Shown: positions 44,401-51,212, numbered from the stretch's first letter. The stretch: DNA of 64,000 nt from Pseudoalteromonas viridis (GCF_017742995.1 NZ_CP072426.1:620001-684000), one strand, 5' to 3'. Numbers and translations: made by a program. The notes: generated by a model from the letters alone, not told the origin.

Positions 44401-45419
44401 AAGCGCCCGCCTGTGGCAAACAAAGTGGTTTCTGCCATGCCATAACAGGGAGCGGTGGCCTCCCGGCGAAACCCACAGCGTTTAAATTTCTGATAGAAAC
44501 GCTCAAGCGTGCTGGCCCGCACCGGCTCGGCACCATTAAGCGCACTTTGCCAGTGCGATAAATCCAGGTTCGCCAGCTCCGCTTCTTTGATGGTGTCAAC
44601 ACACAGGTCGTAGGCAAAGTTGGGGGCACTGGAAGTAACGGCTTTGGTCTCACTCAGCAACTTCAGCCAGCGCAGAGGTTTTTGCAAAAACGAGGTGGGA
44701 TTCATCAGCGCAGCAGGTGCACCAATATAGATAGGGTGTAAAATACCGAAGATCAGCCCCATATCATGGAAATGAGGCAGCCAGCTCACAATAGGCGTAT
44801 CGCTGCTGTGGCCGAAGGCAAGCTTCATCATTTCTTCGTTATCCATGATGTTGGCATGGCTTACCATCACGCCTTTAGGGCTCCCCGTCGAACCCGAGGT
44901 ATACTGCAAAAATGCCAGGTCCTGCGGAGCAATGCGGATATCCTGCCAGGGCATAGGCTCAACCTGCTCCACTCCCTCGCTGTCGGTAGCAATGATAGAC
45001 ACATTGCTAAGGCTGGCTTCGGCTTCAAATAACGGCTGGGCAATCTCGTAAATTTTATTGCTGGTCAGTGCACCGGTTGCCCCGGCATCTTCAATAATAC
45101 TTCTCAGCCTGTCGGTATTTTGATTCTTTTTCGGCGGATAAACAGGTACGGCGACAATGCCGGCGTACAAACAGGCAAAAAAGGCTTCAACAAATTCAAA
45201 CCCAGAGTTGTACAAGAGTAAGGCTCTGTCGCCTCTGTCAAAGTAAGTCTGCAAACGGGCTGCAATTTTTCTGGATTTTAAGTCGAGCTCTGCGTAGCTC
45301 AGGGAAACTGCCGGTTGGTTGTCTTCGAAGAAATACTGATATGCAATGTCATCGCCACGTGTCCGGGCCAATGTCACTAATGTAGCCACTAAGTCGTTAT
45401 TCATGCCATACCCATACAA
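35424..45419 (-). CDS. Hybrid PKS-NRPS A: beta-amino fatty acid starter plus module 1
   Basis: 3331 residues. Order: fatty acyl-AMP ligase (~1-590, Y-T-S-G-S-T-G-S-P-K-G); ACP1 (~640-715, L-G-V-D-S-M); ketosynthase (~735-1160, D-T-A-C-S-S-S, E-T-H-G-T-G-T, N-I-G-H-L-E-S); acyltransferase (~1255-1560, S-H-S-V-G-E-Y, and R-A-F-H-S as in malonyl-type); ACP2 (~1600-1670, M-G-V-D-S-L); class III aminotransferase (~1800-2230, PLP Lys in T-Y-G-K-I-V-G-G-G); C (~2290-2720), A (~2740-3230) and PCP. This is the iturin/mycosubtilin starter logic with the acyltransferase in cis: acylate ACP1, extend with malonate, transaminate to a beta-amino acyl chain, then condense with residue 1. Specificity residues DILQWGMIWK resemble the Gly code DILQLGLIWK. 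First gene of the operon; the ATG at 45404 is an alternative start, and neither has a strong ribosome-binding site. Confidence 0.95.
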   Translation of the reverse strand: MYGYGMNNDLVATLVTLARTRGDDIAYQYFFEDNQPAVSLSYAELDLKSRKIAARLQTYFDRGDRALLLYNSGFEFVEAFFACLYAGIVAVPVYPPKKNQNTDRLRSIIEDAGATGALTSNKIYEIAQPLFEAEASLSNVSIIATDSEGVEQVEPMPWQDIRIAPQDLAFLQYTSGSTGSPKGVMVSHANIMDNEEMMKLAFGHSSDTPIVSWLPHFHDMGLIFGILHPIYIGAPAALMNPTSFLQKPLRWLKLLSETKAVTSSAPNFAYDLCVDTIKEAELANLDLSHWQSALNGAEPVRASTLERFYQKFKRCGFRREATAPCYGMAETTLFATGGRLLKTPSVLQLDSKDMHQGKASLLTPASTSTESFYDQNATDNNSADNQPYYAVSCGSTWHGHTLAIVNPDTRQRCAEGHTGEIWVKGASVAQGYWRKAKQTEEIFQARIADDNDGPYLRTGDLGFVYQDELYVTGRAKDVMIFRGKNYYPQDIELTVVEAHAAMDNNGGAAFSYLSEQGEERLVIVQQVKRTAVRKLNEQEIFAAITSAITEQHGITPYEVVLIKPGRILKTSSGKIQRQENKRHYLADTFDVLARSRAPEAATEQPLRNANTPGHSELESTLRKVLQQVVGDEVDRQPNSLDVDATFLSLGVDSMKAVRISGELMELHDIELEATVLYEHPSIAQLAHYLCQFESVRERLEVKGQPCAENTKVQSEAPEVERNEPDTHTLPDTMDVAVIGMACRYPQASDVDGYWQLLAEKRDAISVPDAVRQALCPELGQTRLGGYLDNIEQFDAGLFGISPAEARYIDPQHRLLLETSFHAIQSAGMMPAELAGQPVGVYVGISQNDYFNMSNKAQQGNAYLGTGTALSIAANRLSYTYNFTGPSLSVDTACSSSLVALHHALSGIRAGDMPMALVSGVNLILSNEVTDACENAQMLAEDGRCKTFSRAADGYVRSEGVGCVLLKPLAQAMADRDPIYGVLKGSAVNQDGRSNGITAPNGASQQKVIRAALHSAAVAPADVQYIETHGTGTELGDPIEVSALAKVYGEGRAPNQPLLLGSAKANIGHLESGAGLAGLIKTLLCLNKGQVPAQLHTAQLNAHIPWQKLPVRVATQAQDWPELGDNPRLAAVSSFGFGGTNAHVICAQAPAYPDQNSKTLSVNSGYVLPLSAKSTKSLAALASRYVNALSAATPARFDALVSQTACMPHYKEARHAFVGETREALVAALNESTQLAHCANEPQVSAHELVFLFTGQGAQYPDMGKALYDTQDVFRGAIDECDRLLGDTLGPRLLEVLYSDPDEQYLAQTQWTQVCLFAIEYAQAQLWLSRGLKPDYLVSHSVGEYAAACIAGVFSLADAIKLISERGRLMNALADNGRMVTARCDRTQADALVADISEQVSVSAYHGESGVVFSGHNSAMDKLCAALDSANVRHKAINTARAFHSPLMQPMLSEFAKVAAQITYAQPTIPYISSVTGQQEALRVCDPSYWVEQICAPVQFEACMAQLAQLDAYCALELGPKPVLCGLLQENRPAEQCEFLHLLHAKGADLPRLLSAQGRLFELGLALDLAQSPASECQPKVPLPLYPFDHSPYWIADLPAELSEQQSPQTNTKQLAGSREEAIRAFVLNTLSRLLSMPVADIQTHVPLLEMGVDSLMIMNAVRTYEREFGLEFSVRQFYETLSTVDLLVAYIIEHSDYQVTPAQVTPSSSNNSEQIRVAPAEATPVNAPAELVATICREQLQAAAMVINSNAAQSVEAVAARQLAMLQGLNGEQQTSAVALASTPSPQVVTAKVTPTSQISTQSDATRVLPGFGNKQITTAASSQSVQRHLASLTERYCAKTPLSKAMVSEHRPHLADCRASAGFRLSSKELLYPVFGKRCEGSRIWDIDGNEYIDITMDFGVNLFGHKPAFVTEALEQQIEDGLQLGLASSQACEVAALISELTALQRVTFCNSGTEAVMTAVRLARNKTRRNKIVQFEGAYHGHYDGTLAQNAPGGDVVEPMCGGVRAGAISDNLVLEYGAESALQCIRAQGNEIAAVLVEPVQSRHPSHQPWAFLQALRALTAELGIALIFDEMITGFRAHPGGVQAMLGIQADMATYGKIVGGGLPVGVVAGSHEFMDGIDGGVWQYGDASYPQADTTFFAGTFCKHPLVMASAKAVLSEIKKQGPQLQESVSDKTQYLAHTLNAFFAQQSIPMQIEYFASLFRFRFSQNLDVFFYEMLNRGVFIWEGRNCFLSAAHTEADVNSIIQTVKDSVLALKAAGYFGEPDPADAQPEQFPLTGAQQQLLALALKSEQGAKAYHLQAVLRLSGDLDKARLAQAIAQLSTDYPLLCYSVDPLTLSHVKLAQPVLTQHTDSATLAELRYRPFEFGAQPLCRFDLLQTGAQEHVLSISAHHVLYDGLSLQQLMDRIASNYSSADSQVTPPPVVHFSAYVEGVERYLESADYAQDKAYWLDQLAPCEALALPTRFGADSQESFLVEKRVFKLDALTEIKALGQSQGCGQFATLLAVYALWLNKLTGQTHIAVGIPVSDRGLLSDDYNPDDLDLHLPGYCTNILPVVVEFSDSVTVGELVKQVQSSLLAAFEHQHLPYSELTHEPVCLPQTLFNLDKVQQLPEFSGLNVSTCTTDTRFGQYQLSCNLLYVDGQWTLELEYLSARYDSDMMDNYVQTLYALFTRVKGAQACADVSLLDEAARTQLLRQTFQSPVQPLLLDALDEQVKHSAQRSALICSEQSLTYEQLQARANQLANYLTAQGVGRGALVAIALPRRTELLVALLAVLKTGAAFLPLDLSFPQARLQDMLSDSKAAFLLCDAQSEAAVAIANPRLDIIDLDARQTEIARCRNTFDAQPITAQQPAYVIYTSGSTGKPKGVEISHGALANLLHTMAKEPGLNQSGCLLSVTTIAFDIALLELFGPLIVGATVLLASEQACSDPNELVALIDKHPVTVMQATPTLWQLLLAAKPDCVAGLTVWSGGEPLTPVLAAQLLSHAKALWNMYGPTETTIWSATTQIFDPEDITIGKPVANTRLVVLNEHATEHAAMQPVGVWGELWIGGAGLAEGYLARPELTKERFVTYQIEGDGSERLYRTGDRARRLADGRFELDGRLDHQVKLHGHRIELGEIEAQLRKVLGEVDVRVFVKTTAQGQSALCAYAIEQDQLAQRWSISALRSALANQLPTYMLPEYLCWLAQWPTTANGKLDRNALMVPSANQGAQTELCPPQSATQEKILACYCELLNTEQLGTRHNFFECGGNSVLAMQLVSRLNQHFAINATVGDIFDNPSTVQLALRVEELISAGPADLHNGVERLSNIVSGRDISVALDDQSMTEMDL

Positions 45420-45527
45420 GGTTTATTGAGTAAGTTCCTTTGCTCAGAACATCTGACTCAATAACCCAAAGGTAAGCAGTTAAAGTGGCATCACCCCAGG
45501 TACTCAGCACAGCTGTTCGAACCGTAA

Positions 45528-45545
45528 AATTGGAAAAAACCAATT
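45528..45545. promoter_or_regulatory. Short inverted repeat near the synthetase promoter
   Basis: AATTGG-AAAAAA-CCAATT, 6-bp perfect arms around an A6 spacer, about 110 bp upstream of the first synthetase gene. It could be an operator or a weak hairpin. Confidence 0.35.
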
Positions 45546-45699
45546 AATTACATAAACACAATGACAAAGTGCGAGGTTCTGGACTGCAGATAACCGCAAA
45601 GTCGCATCACGCTGTCATTGTGGTTTTAAAGGTTAACTAACCGCTTAAAACCGCAAGCCATGCTAATCAACTACACCTTTAACACCCGGCACCACAAGC

Positions 45700-45727
45700 T
45701 TTTGATTAAAAATATAAATAATCAAAA
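45700..45727. promoter_or_regulatory. Perfect 9-bp dyad, candidate operator
   Basis: TTTTGATTA (45700-45708) and TAATCAAAA (45719-45727) are exact inverted repeats around a 10-bp A/T spacer, about 280 bp upstream of the first synthetase gene. The length and symmetry fit a dimeric regulator's binding site. Confidence 0.45.
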
Positions 45728-46329
45728 CACCGGTGCTTAACCAGGCTTAAATTCTCTGATAGTGTTAATCTGGCGGGACGACAACTGAACTAAAAATACC
45801 ATTCCCTAACGTTGTTATTTTCTTCTTTTCGCTGCTTTGAAAACAGCTAAAACGCTTCCTGTTTGATGATTTTCATATTGATGCTATCACAAAGCACTAA
45901 AAAATAAAGCAAAACAAAATACAAATTTAACAAATATGCAACCACCCAAGCCTAAATTGCTCGGCTGGTTTGACCATGAACCCCGCAAGCTGACTGCGAT
46001 AAACAAGCAGTAATGAGCGACAAATGGCAGGTCTGACTGAAGGCAAAATGTAGCTCAGTAAGTTGCCTTGGTAAATTACAGCCCCTTACGTACCAATAAA
46101 GGTACTTGCGCTGACGCTTTCGGTCTGAGCCATTCAAACAAAGATTGATACAAGCTGCTATTTTGCATGAAGTTTAGTCGCTCATTTTAAAAACGCACGG
46201 GTATCTTGAGCCAGCTGTATGACAATCGTTACATTGCCAGCTAACGCTTACGGTCAGCGCTATACCTATATTGAAAACATAGTCGCTAACGAGTTTGCGC
46301 CGGATCAAATTATGTCAGTATTAAATCAC

Positions 46330-46360
46330 TATACTCGTGGCTAACATCTTCCAGGAGAGA
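46330..46360 (+). promoter_or_regulatory. -10 box and ribosome-binding site of adhP
   Basis: TATACT at 46330-46335 is a good -10 box, but no clear -35 accompanies it. AGGAGAGA at 46353-46360 is a strong ribosome-binding site and fixes the ATG at 46366. Confidence 0.45.
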
Positions 46361-46365
46361 ATCAT

Positions 46366-47382
46366 ATGAAAGCCGCGCTCGTCCATGCCTTTAAACAGCC
46401 GTTAGAAATACAAACCGTCGACAAACCGACTCTGACCCCGGGCTCAGTGCTGGTTGAAATTGCCGCCTGTGGGGTATGTCATACCGACTTGCATGCCTGC
46501 CACGGAGACTGGCCCGTAAAACCTAAGCTGCCCTTGATCCCCGGCCACGAAGGAGTGGGTACTGTGGTCGCCAAAGCACAGGATGTAACCCATCTGGCAC
46601 TTGGCGATCGGGTTGGCGTGCCCTGGTTGCACAGCGCCTGCGGCCATTGTGAGCATTGCCTGAAAGGCGATGAAAACCTCTGTCCGCAACAGCAAAATAG
46701 CGGTTACTCGGTCGATGGGGGTTATGCGCAATTTACCAAAGCTGACGCCAATTATGTGGTTAAAATCCCCGATAATGTGCCTTTTGTTGAAGCTGCGCCG
46801 CTGTTTTGTGCCGGTGTTACCACCTACAAAGCACTCAAAGTGTCAGGTGCCAAACCCGGTGACTGGGTCTCTATTGTCGGCGTAGGCGGGCTGGGCCATC
46901 TGGCTATTCAATATGCCAAAGCCATGGGCCTGAATGTGGTCGCTGTAGACAGTGGAGAAGAAAAGCTTGCACTGGCACGTGACTTAGGCGCCGACATGGT
47001 GGTGGACTACACTCAGCAAGACCCGGCGCAAACCATACAAACTGAGCTGGGCGGCGTTCAGGCAATAGTTTGCACAGCCGTCTCCAAATCCGCTTTTACC
47101 TCATCTTTTCATAGTGTTAAACGCGGTGGCGTGTGTGTGCTCGTTGGCCTGCCTCCAGAGGAAATGCCCATTCCTATCTTTGATACTGTGCTCAAGGGCG
47201 TCAGTGTGGTTGGTAGTATCGTTGGTACACGCCAGGACCTAATCGAGTGCCTGCAATTTGCCGCACAGGGCAAGGTCAAAGCCATTATCGAGACCAAACC
47301 CCTTGAAGCCATCAATGAGGTGTTTGAGCAAATGCTGAACAGTGAAATCAATGGTCGGATCGTCCTGACGCTGGATGAATAG
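46366..47382 (+). CDS. adhP: Zinc-dependent alcohol dehydrogenase, AdhP-type
   Basis: A 338-residue medium-chain dehydrogenase. Catalytic zinc ligands are visible in C-G-V-C-H-T-D, P-G-H-E-G-V-G and F-C-A-G-V-T; the structural zinc site is [15 protein letters not shown]. The nucleotide fold G-V-G-G-L-G-H is near residue 175, and G-Y-S-V-D-G-G-Y and V-G-L-P-P-E are typical of AdhP. It oxidises short primary alcohols with NAD, or runs in reverse, in the cytoplasm. Length is close to E. coli AdhP. It is monocistronic, with its own ribosome-binding site and a hairpin behind it, and is unlikely to belong to the lipopeptide cluster despite its position. Confidence 0.92.
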   Translation: MKAALVHAFKQPLEIQTVDKPTLTPGSVLVEIAACGVCHTDLHACHGDWPVKPKLPLIPGHEGVGTVVAKAQDVTHLALGDRVGVPWLHSACGHCEHCLKGDENLCPQQQNSGYSVDGGYAQFTKADANYVVKIPDNVPFVEAAPLFCAGVTTYKALKVSGAKPGDWVSIVGVGGLGHLAIQYAKAMGLNVVAVDSGEEKLALARDLGADMVVDYTQQDPAQTIQTELGGVQAIVCTAVSKSAFTSSFHSVKRGGVCVLVGLPPEEMPIPIFDTVLKGVSVVGSIVGTRQDLIECLQFAAQGKVKAIIETKPLEAINEVFEQMLNSEINGRIVLTLDE

Positions 47383-47396
47383 CGGCAAATAAAAAA

Positions 47397-47419
47397 GGCG
47401 CAACCGAGGCAGTTGCGCC
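47397..47419. terminator. Convergent terminator between adhP and the fasciclin gene
   Basis: GGCGCAAC-CGAGGCA-GTTGCGCC, a perfect 8-bp stem preceded by A6, 15 bases past the adhP stop. It can serve both converging genes. Confidence 0.75.
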
Positions 47420-47450
47420 AAACCTCATAGGAAAGGAGTGAGGAAGGGAA

Positions 47451-49619
47451 TTAATCTACTGTGGTGATCACTGTATCAATCAGGTGTACCACGCCATTGG
47501 CGGTGTAAATATCAACCTGAGTAACGTTGCTGCCTTCGACCTGCAAGCCCGACGTTGGCAAGCTCACCTGCCACCATTTTCCGCCAACACCCTGGCCCAT
47601 GGCATCACCCGGGTTGGTGTCTTGTGCGAACATATACAGCGGACGACCAAGATAAGCGGCCTGCATGCTGCCATCGAGTCTTGCTATCAGCGACAAACCA
47701 GGAATATTGGCAATCTGCTCTTGTGTGGCTATCACCGGCGGCCAGTTGGTCGCACAGGCATCGACACATTGACTGTTAGCAAACGTCAGGTCGTCATCAA
47801 ATACGTACAGCGTTTTACCGGCCATGGCGGCACCATTACCGGACACTAACCTTTGATTGGTTGCATCATACGCGACCATGTCGCTCTGTGTGTTTGCCGT
47901 TGCAACAAAGTCCACTACTTTCAGGTCCAACATATTAGTGGCCAGCGTTTCAACCTGCTTACCGTTCAGGCTGAATGCCAAAGAAGAAGACGCTTCGAGT
48001 CCCAAAACATGCTGGGTGAGTACCTGAGTTAAACCTGCCTGATCGGCCAGTAGCGCGTTCAGGGTGTCGGCGGGGATTTTCTGGAATGCGCGATTAGTCG
48101 GCGCAAAGACAGTAAACTGCTTGCTGGTGTCGGATAAGGTGTCGACCAGATTGGCAGCCCCAAGCGCGGTTACAAGCGTTGATAAGTCATCGGTTTCCAT
48201 TGCTACGTCAACAATGGTTTTCTCCGTCGCCATTTTATCCATTGGCGGCATAATCACTTTATCGAGAACGTGAATCACGCCATTGTCGGCCTGTACGTTG
48301 GCTGTGCGGATCACTGCGTCATTGATAAACAACATGCTGTCTACAATACTGAGGGCGCTTTTGTCTGTGTTGGCCATCGCCACCATGTTGTCAGCTGAAG
48401 CGGCAATACCGGCTGCGGCATCAGACATTACGCTCTGCCCTGCCACCACGTGATATAGCAAAATGTCTTTGAGCTTGTCTGTGTCTGCGGCCAATGCATC
48501 TAACGTGTCCTGGCCTAACGCTGCAAACGCGGCATCAGTCGGTGCAAATACCGTAAATTTGGTTGTCGGGTCGCCCAGCGTCGCGTCCAATCCCGTCGCA
48601 GTGACCAGGCTCAATAAGGTATCGAAAGAACCGGCACCTGCTGCCACTTCAGGGATCAGGCCCAGCGACTCGGGCACACTGATGTTGCCTACAACCACCG
48701 CATCGAGCACATGGATCACGCCATTTGACGCAGGAATATCGGTTTGCGTAACTGTCACACCGGCGAATTTAAGCATGTCTGTTGCGGCATCAATCGCCAC
48801 GCTTTGCTGATTCTGCTCGAGCGTTGTTGCGGTTTTGCCGTTGAGTGACATGGCGGTTACTGAGTCAACTTTGCCTGCAACAATATGCTGCTTGAGAATA
48901 CTGCCCAGTACATCCGGATTTGCCAGTAAGGTGTTGATGGTTTTTGTACCCAGCGCAGCAAAAGCGGCGTCTGTGGGGGCAAATACCGTCAAATCATCAC
49001 CGCCCGTGAGCGCGCCGGTGAGACCAGCCGTTTCGACTGCTTTAAGCAAAGTCGTAAAGTTACCTGCCTGTGCTGCAACCTCAGCGATGTTCGCGGTCGA
49101 CGTTGCTGTGCTTGGCGGCATTAAAACGGCGTCGATAACGTGGATTATGCCATTGTCCGTCATGATGTCCGTCTGGGTAACCGTTGCGGTGTTGATAAGC
49201 AGGTTATCACCCGACAAAGACAACGCAAGCTTGGCACCGTTTACCGTTGTGGTGGTTTGCCCCGCCAAACTGAGCGCAGCTTCCGCTGCCACTTTCGAAT
49301 CAAGTACGTGGTAGGTGAGAATTTTACTGAGTGTGTCTGGGTCAGCAAGCAGGCCGTTGATGGTCTCTTCGCCCAGCGCAGCAAAGGCTGCATCAGTCGG
49401 TGCGAACACGGTAAACGTGTTTTCAGTGTTGTCTAACGTTGCTGTCAAACCCGCAGCGTCAATAGCCGCCACCAGGGTGTTGAAACTGCCAGCCGCCTTG
49501 GCTGCATCATACACCGAATTTTCAGGTGGGGGTGTCACGACGACCTCGTTGTCATCGTCGGAACACGCCGCGAGCAAGGCCAGGATACTTATAAACATTA
49601 TTTTTATTAGTGCTTTCAC
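47451..49619 (-). CDS. Multi-fasciclin (FAS1) lipoprotein with an inserted secreted-repeat domain
   Basis: About 722 residues. A lipoprotein signal peptide ends L-L-A-A-C-S. Three complete FAS1 domains follow (about 30-170, 175-315 and 320-465), each with F-T-V-F-A-P-T-D-A-A-F-A-A-L-G or a close variant and ending G-[VI]-I-H-V-[IL]-D. A fourth begins near 470 (F-T-V-F-A-P-T-N-R-A-F), is interrupted by an insertion of about 130 residues, and ends G-V-V-H-L-I-D. The insertion (K-T-L-Y-V-F-D-D-D, C-V-D-A-C-A-T-N-W-P-P, R-P-L-Y-M-F-A-Q-D) is the COG4315/PF03640 Y-x-[FWY]-x-x-D type. FAS1 proteins mediate adhesion at the surface. The GTG at 49619 is preferred because GGAGAAGAAC precedes it; an upstream ATG at 49646 lacks such a site. 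Confidence 0.85.
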   Translation of the reverse strand: MKALIKIMFISILALLAACSDDDNEVVVTPPPENSVYDAAKAAGSFNTLVAAIDAAGLTATLDNTENTFTVFAPTDAAFAALGEETINGLLADPDTLSKILTYHVLDSKVAAEAALSLAGQTTTTVNGAKLALSLSGDNLLINTATVTQTDIMTDNGIIHVIDAVLMPPSTATSTANIAEVAAQAGNFTTLLKAVETAGLTGALTGGDDLTVFAPTDAAFAALGTKTINTLLANPDVLGSILKQHIVAGKVDSVTAMSLNGKTATTLEQNQQSVAIDAATDMLKFAGVTVTQTDIPASNGVIHVLDAVVVGNISVPESLGLIPEVAAGAGSFDTLLSLVTATGLDATLGDPTTKFTVFAPTDAAFAALGQDTLDALAADTDKLKDILLYHVVAGQSVMSDAAAGIAASADNMVAMANTDKSALSIVDSMLFINDAVIRTANVQADNGVIHVLDKVIMPPMDKMATEKTIVDVAMETDDLSTLVTALGAANLVDTLSDTSKQFTVFAPTNRAFQKIPADTLNALLADQAGLTQVLTQHVLGLEASSSLAFSLNGKQVETLATNMLDLKVVDFVATANTQSDMVAYDATNQRLVSGNGAAMAGKTLYVFDDDLTFANSQCVDACATNWPPVIATQEQIANIPGLSLIARLDGSMQAAYLGRPLYMFAQDTNPGDAMGQGVGGKWWQVSLPTSGLQVEGSNVTQVDIYTANGVVHLIDTVITTVD

Positions 49620-49901
49620 GTTCTTCTCCATCAAGGTGGTCAACATTCGAGCAATACGCGCCCTTGTGAAACAAAGATCAAGAAAATTTAAAAAACTTTA
49701 AACATCTGCTTAAAGCACCTTTTCATTGCTGCGCCTGAGGCTTAAAATCAATGCCACCTAATGACAAGGGTGATAAGGGCTATCGGGAAGAGCGGATGAT
49801 AAAGAGACACGCTGGAATTGTCGCAAATCTGTCGGCAGAGCTGTCACTTACTGGCGCTTTGCAACCGCGAAAATCAGAGTTGTTAGTTTAACTATTTGAA
49901 A
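49620..49901. other. Spacer between the wrbA and fasciclin genes
   Basis: No gene. It should hold the fasciclin promoter on the minus strand; AT-rich tracts near 49680-49700 are candidates, but no clear -35/-10 pair is seen. Confidence 0.5.
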
Positions 49902-49924
49902 AAGCGTGATGGACAATCACGCTT
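49902..49924 (-). terminator. wrbA terminator
   Basis: AAGCGTGAT-GGACA-ATCACGCTT, a perfect 9-bp stem. On the minus strand it is followed by a T run, 18 bases past the wrbA stop. Confidence 0.8.
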
Positions 49925-49941
49925 GCTTTTTTGTCTGCGCG

Positions 49942-50538
49942 CTATTTGAGTTTCGCAGCAATGCCAGCCACGTGCTGACCCTGGAACTTAGCCAGCGCGA
50001 GTTCTTTGTCTGATGGCTGACGACTGCCATCGGCCCCGGCAATACAGGCTGCCCCAAGTGGCGAGCCACCTCTGACTTCTGAAATATCTGTTAATTCAGC
50101 CGCGGCATAAGGCAAGCCCACAACCACCATACCATGATGAAACAAGGTGGTATGAAAGGACTGGATGGTGGTTTCGTTACCGCCACCGGTGCCCGTTGAG
50201 GTAAAGACACTGCCAACCTTGCCAATCAGCTTACCTGCCGCCCACAAACCACCAGTTTGATCTAGGAAGTTGCGCATTTGCGACGCCATATTACCAAATC
50301 GTGTCGGGGTGCCAAAAATAATGGCATCATAGCTCTCCAGCTCTGCCGGGGTTGCAATTTCAGCGGCCTGATCCAGCTTAACCCCCGCGTTTTTAGCCAC
50401 CTCTTCGGGCATCAATTCGGCTACTCGTTTAATCGTCACCTCTACGCCCTCGACCGAGCCTGCGCCTTCTGCAACGGCATGTGCCATGGTTTCGATATGA
50501 CCATAGCTTGAATAATATAAAACCAGTACTTTCGTCAT
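49942..50538 (-). CDS. wrbA: NAD(P)H:quinone oxidoreductase WrbA
   Basis: A 198-residue flavodoxin-like protein, the normal WrbA length. The FMN phosphate loop follows the first strand ([14 protein letters not shown]), and the family segments [19 protein letters not shown] and G-G-S-P-L-G-A are present. WrbA reduces quinones by two electrons and limits semiquinone-driven oxidative stress. The start at 50538 is chosen because CGGAGAAACAAAG precedes it and gives the standard length; a start at 50601 would add 21 unusual residues. Its promoter appears to carry a palindromic operator (50628-50641). Confidence 0.92.
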   Translation of the reverse strand: MTKVLVLYYSSYGHIETMAHAVAEGAGSVEGVEVTIKRVAELMPEEVAKNAGVKLDQAAEIATPAELESYDAIIFGTPTRFGNMASQMRNFLDQTGGLWAAGKLIGKVGSVFTSTGTGGGNETTIQSFHTTLFHHGMVVVGLPYAAAELTDISEVRGGSPLGAACIAGADGSRQPSDKELALAKFQGQHVAGIAAKLK

Positions 50539-50622
50539 CTTTGTTTCTCCGTGCGTTACCGGGGCATTTCCCAGCAACTTGTGTTTTAACCAGCTAAACA
50601 TCTGTGATCACTTCTTTCGTTA

Positions 50623-50650
50623 AGTATAGGCACGCGTGCCTGTAGACCAA
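50623..50650 (-). promoter_or_regulatory. wrbA promoter with palindromic operator in the spacer
   Basis: On the minus strand, TTGGTC (50650-50645) and TATACT (50628-50623) are separated by 16 bp. The spacer is largely occupied by the perfect 14-bp palindrome AGGCACGCGTGCCT (50628-50641). That geometry suits a repressor that excludes RNA polymerase, or a MerR-like activator. Confidence 0.5.
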
Positions 50651-50817
50651 GAACATGATTGCATAGTTGATTGAGAACGTAATTAAGTAAAAAACGATGG
50701 TATTGTTCTACTCATAAGAATGGTTAACGTCATGCGTAATCAGCTGTAATCGCCAGGCAGCAGGAAACGGGCTAGGCTTGTCTTGGATTCATATTCACTT
50801 ATCAAAGGAGTATTTTT

Positions 50818-51078
50818 ATGGCATTTCCAACCGCAGTGAACAGTCAGATCACAGATGCTGTGACGCAGGTGAATACCAAAGTTCTGGGAGACACCCCGGC
50901 CGTTGCAATGGGCAACTTGATGCTGGCCTCAAGCCAGGCGCTCGCCAGTACAGCCCAGCGTTCGGCACTGTCGCAAAAATTCTCGATGTCGCCCATTGCA
51001 CAGGGCGTAAGCAGCTTATACAGCATAGATACGGCGTCAACCGGCATTGCCACACGCAGGATTTTAAATCGCGGCTAG
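50818..51078 (+). CDS. RebB-family R-body protein
   Basis: An 86-residue protein matching the RebB pattern: A-F-P-T-A-V-N-S-Q-I-T-D-A-V-T-Q-V-N at the N-terminus, V-L-G-D-T-P-A-V-A-M-G-N-L in the middle and G-V-S-S-L-Y-S-I-D-T-A-S-T-G near the C-terminus. RebB proteins are the structural units of R-bodies, coiled protein ribbons that unroll on acidification and are linked to killing of protist grazers. AAAGGAG precedes the ATG at ideal distance. No RebA, RebC or RebD homologue or second RebB copy is next to it, and the middle region is shorter than in members I recall. Other units may be elsewhere; alone it might not form ribbons. Confidence 0.85.
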   Translation: MAFPTAVNSQITDAVTQVNTKVLGDTPAVAMGNLMLASSQALASTAQRSALSQKFSMSPIAQGVSSLYSIDTASTGIATRRILNRG

Positions 51079-51212
51079 CATACCGAGTTATCTAACTCAT
51101 TGATTGGTTTGAAACCATTCACCATGGAAAAATAACTGTTCACTCAGCTTGTTACTGAAGTGCTCCCCAAATAAGGTAAACTATCCGTAGATTTTTTACC
51201 TAGTGGATTGAG

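Larger units (their letters stand above)
45420..46365. other. Divergent intergenic region controlling the lipopeptide operon
   Basis: A 946-bp AT-rich spacer between the synthetase operon (minus) and the alcohol dehydrogenase gene (plus). It holds two inverted repeats listed separately and several short frames without good ribosome-binding sites, such as a 25-codon frame at about 45936. No regulator gene is present, so operon control must come from outside the window. Confidence 0.6.

Noticed and set aside
45952..46137. 61-codon minus-strand frame in the control region
   Set aside because: No ribosome-binding site or recognisable pattern.
46366..47382. Alcohol dehydrogenase as a tailoring enzyme of the lipopeptide
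   Set aside because: It is divergent, separately promoted and terminated, and matches the housekeeping AdhP type.
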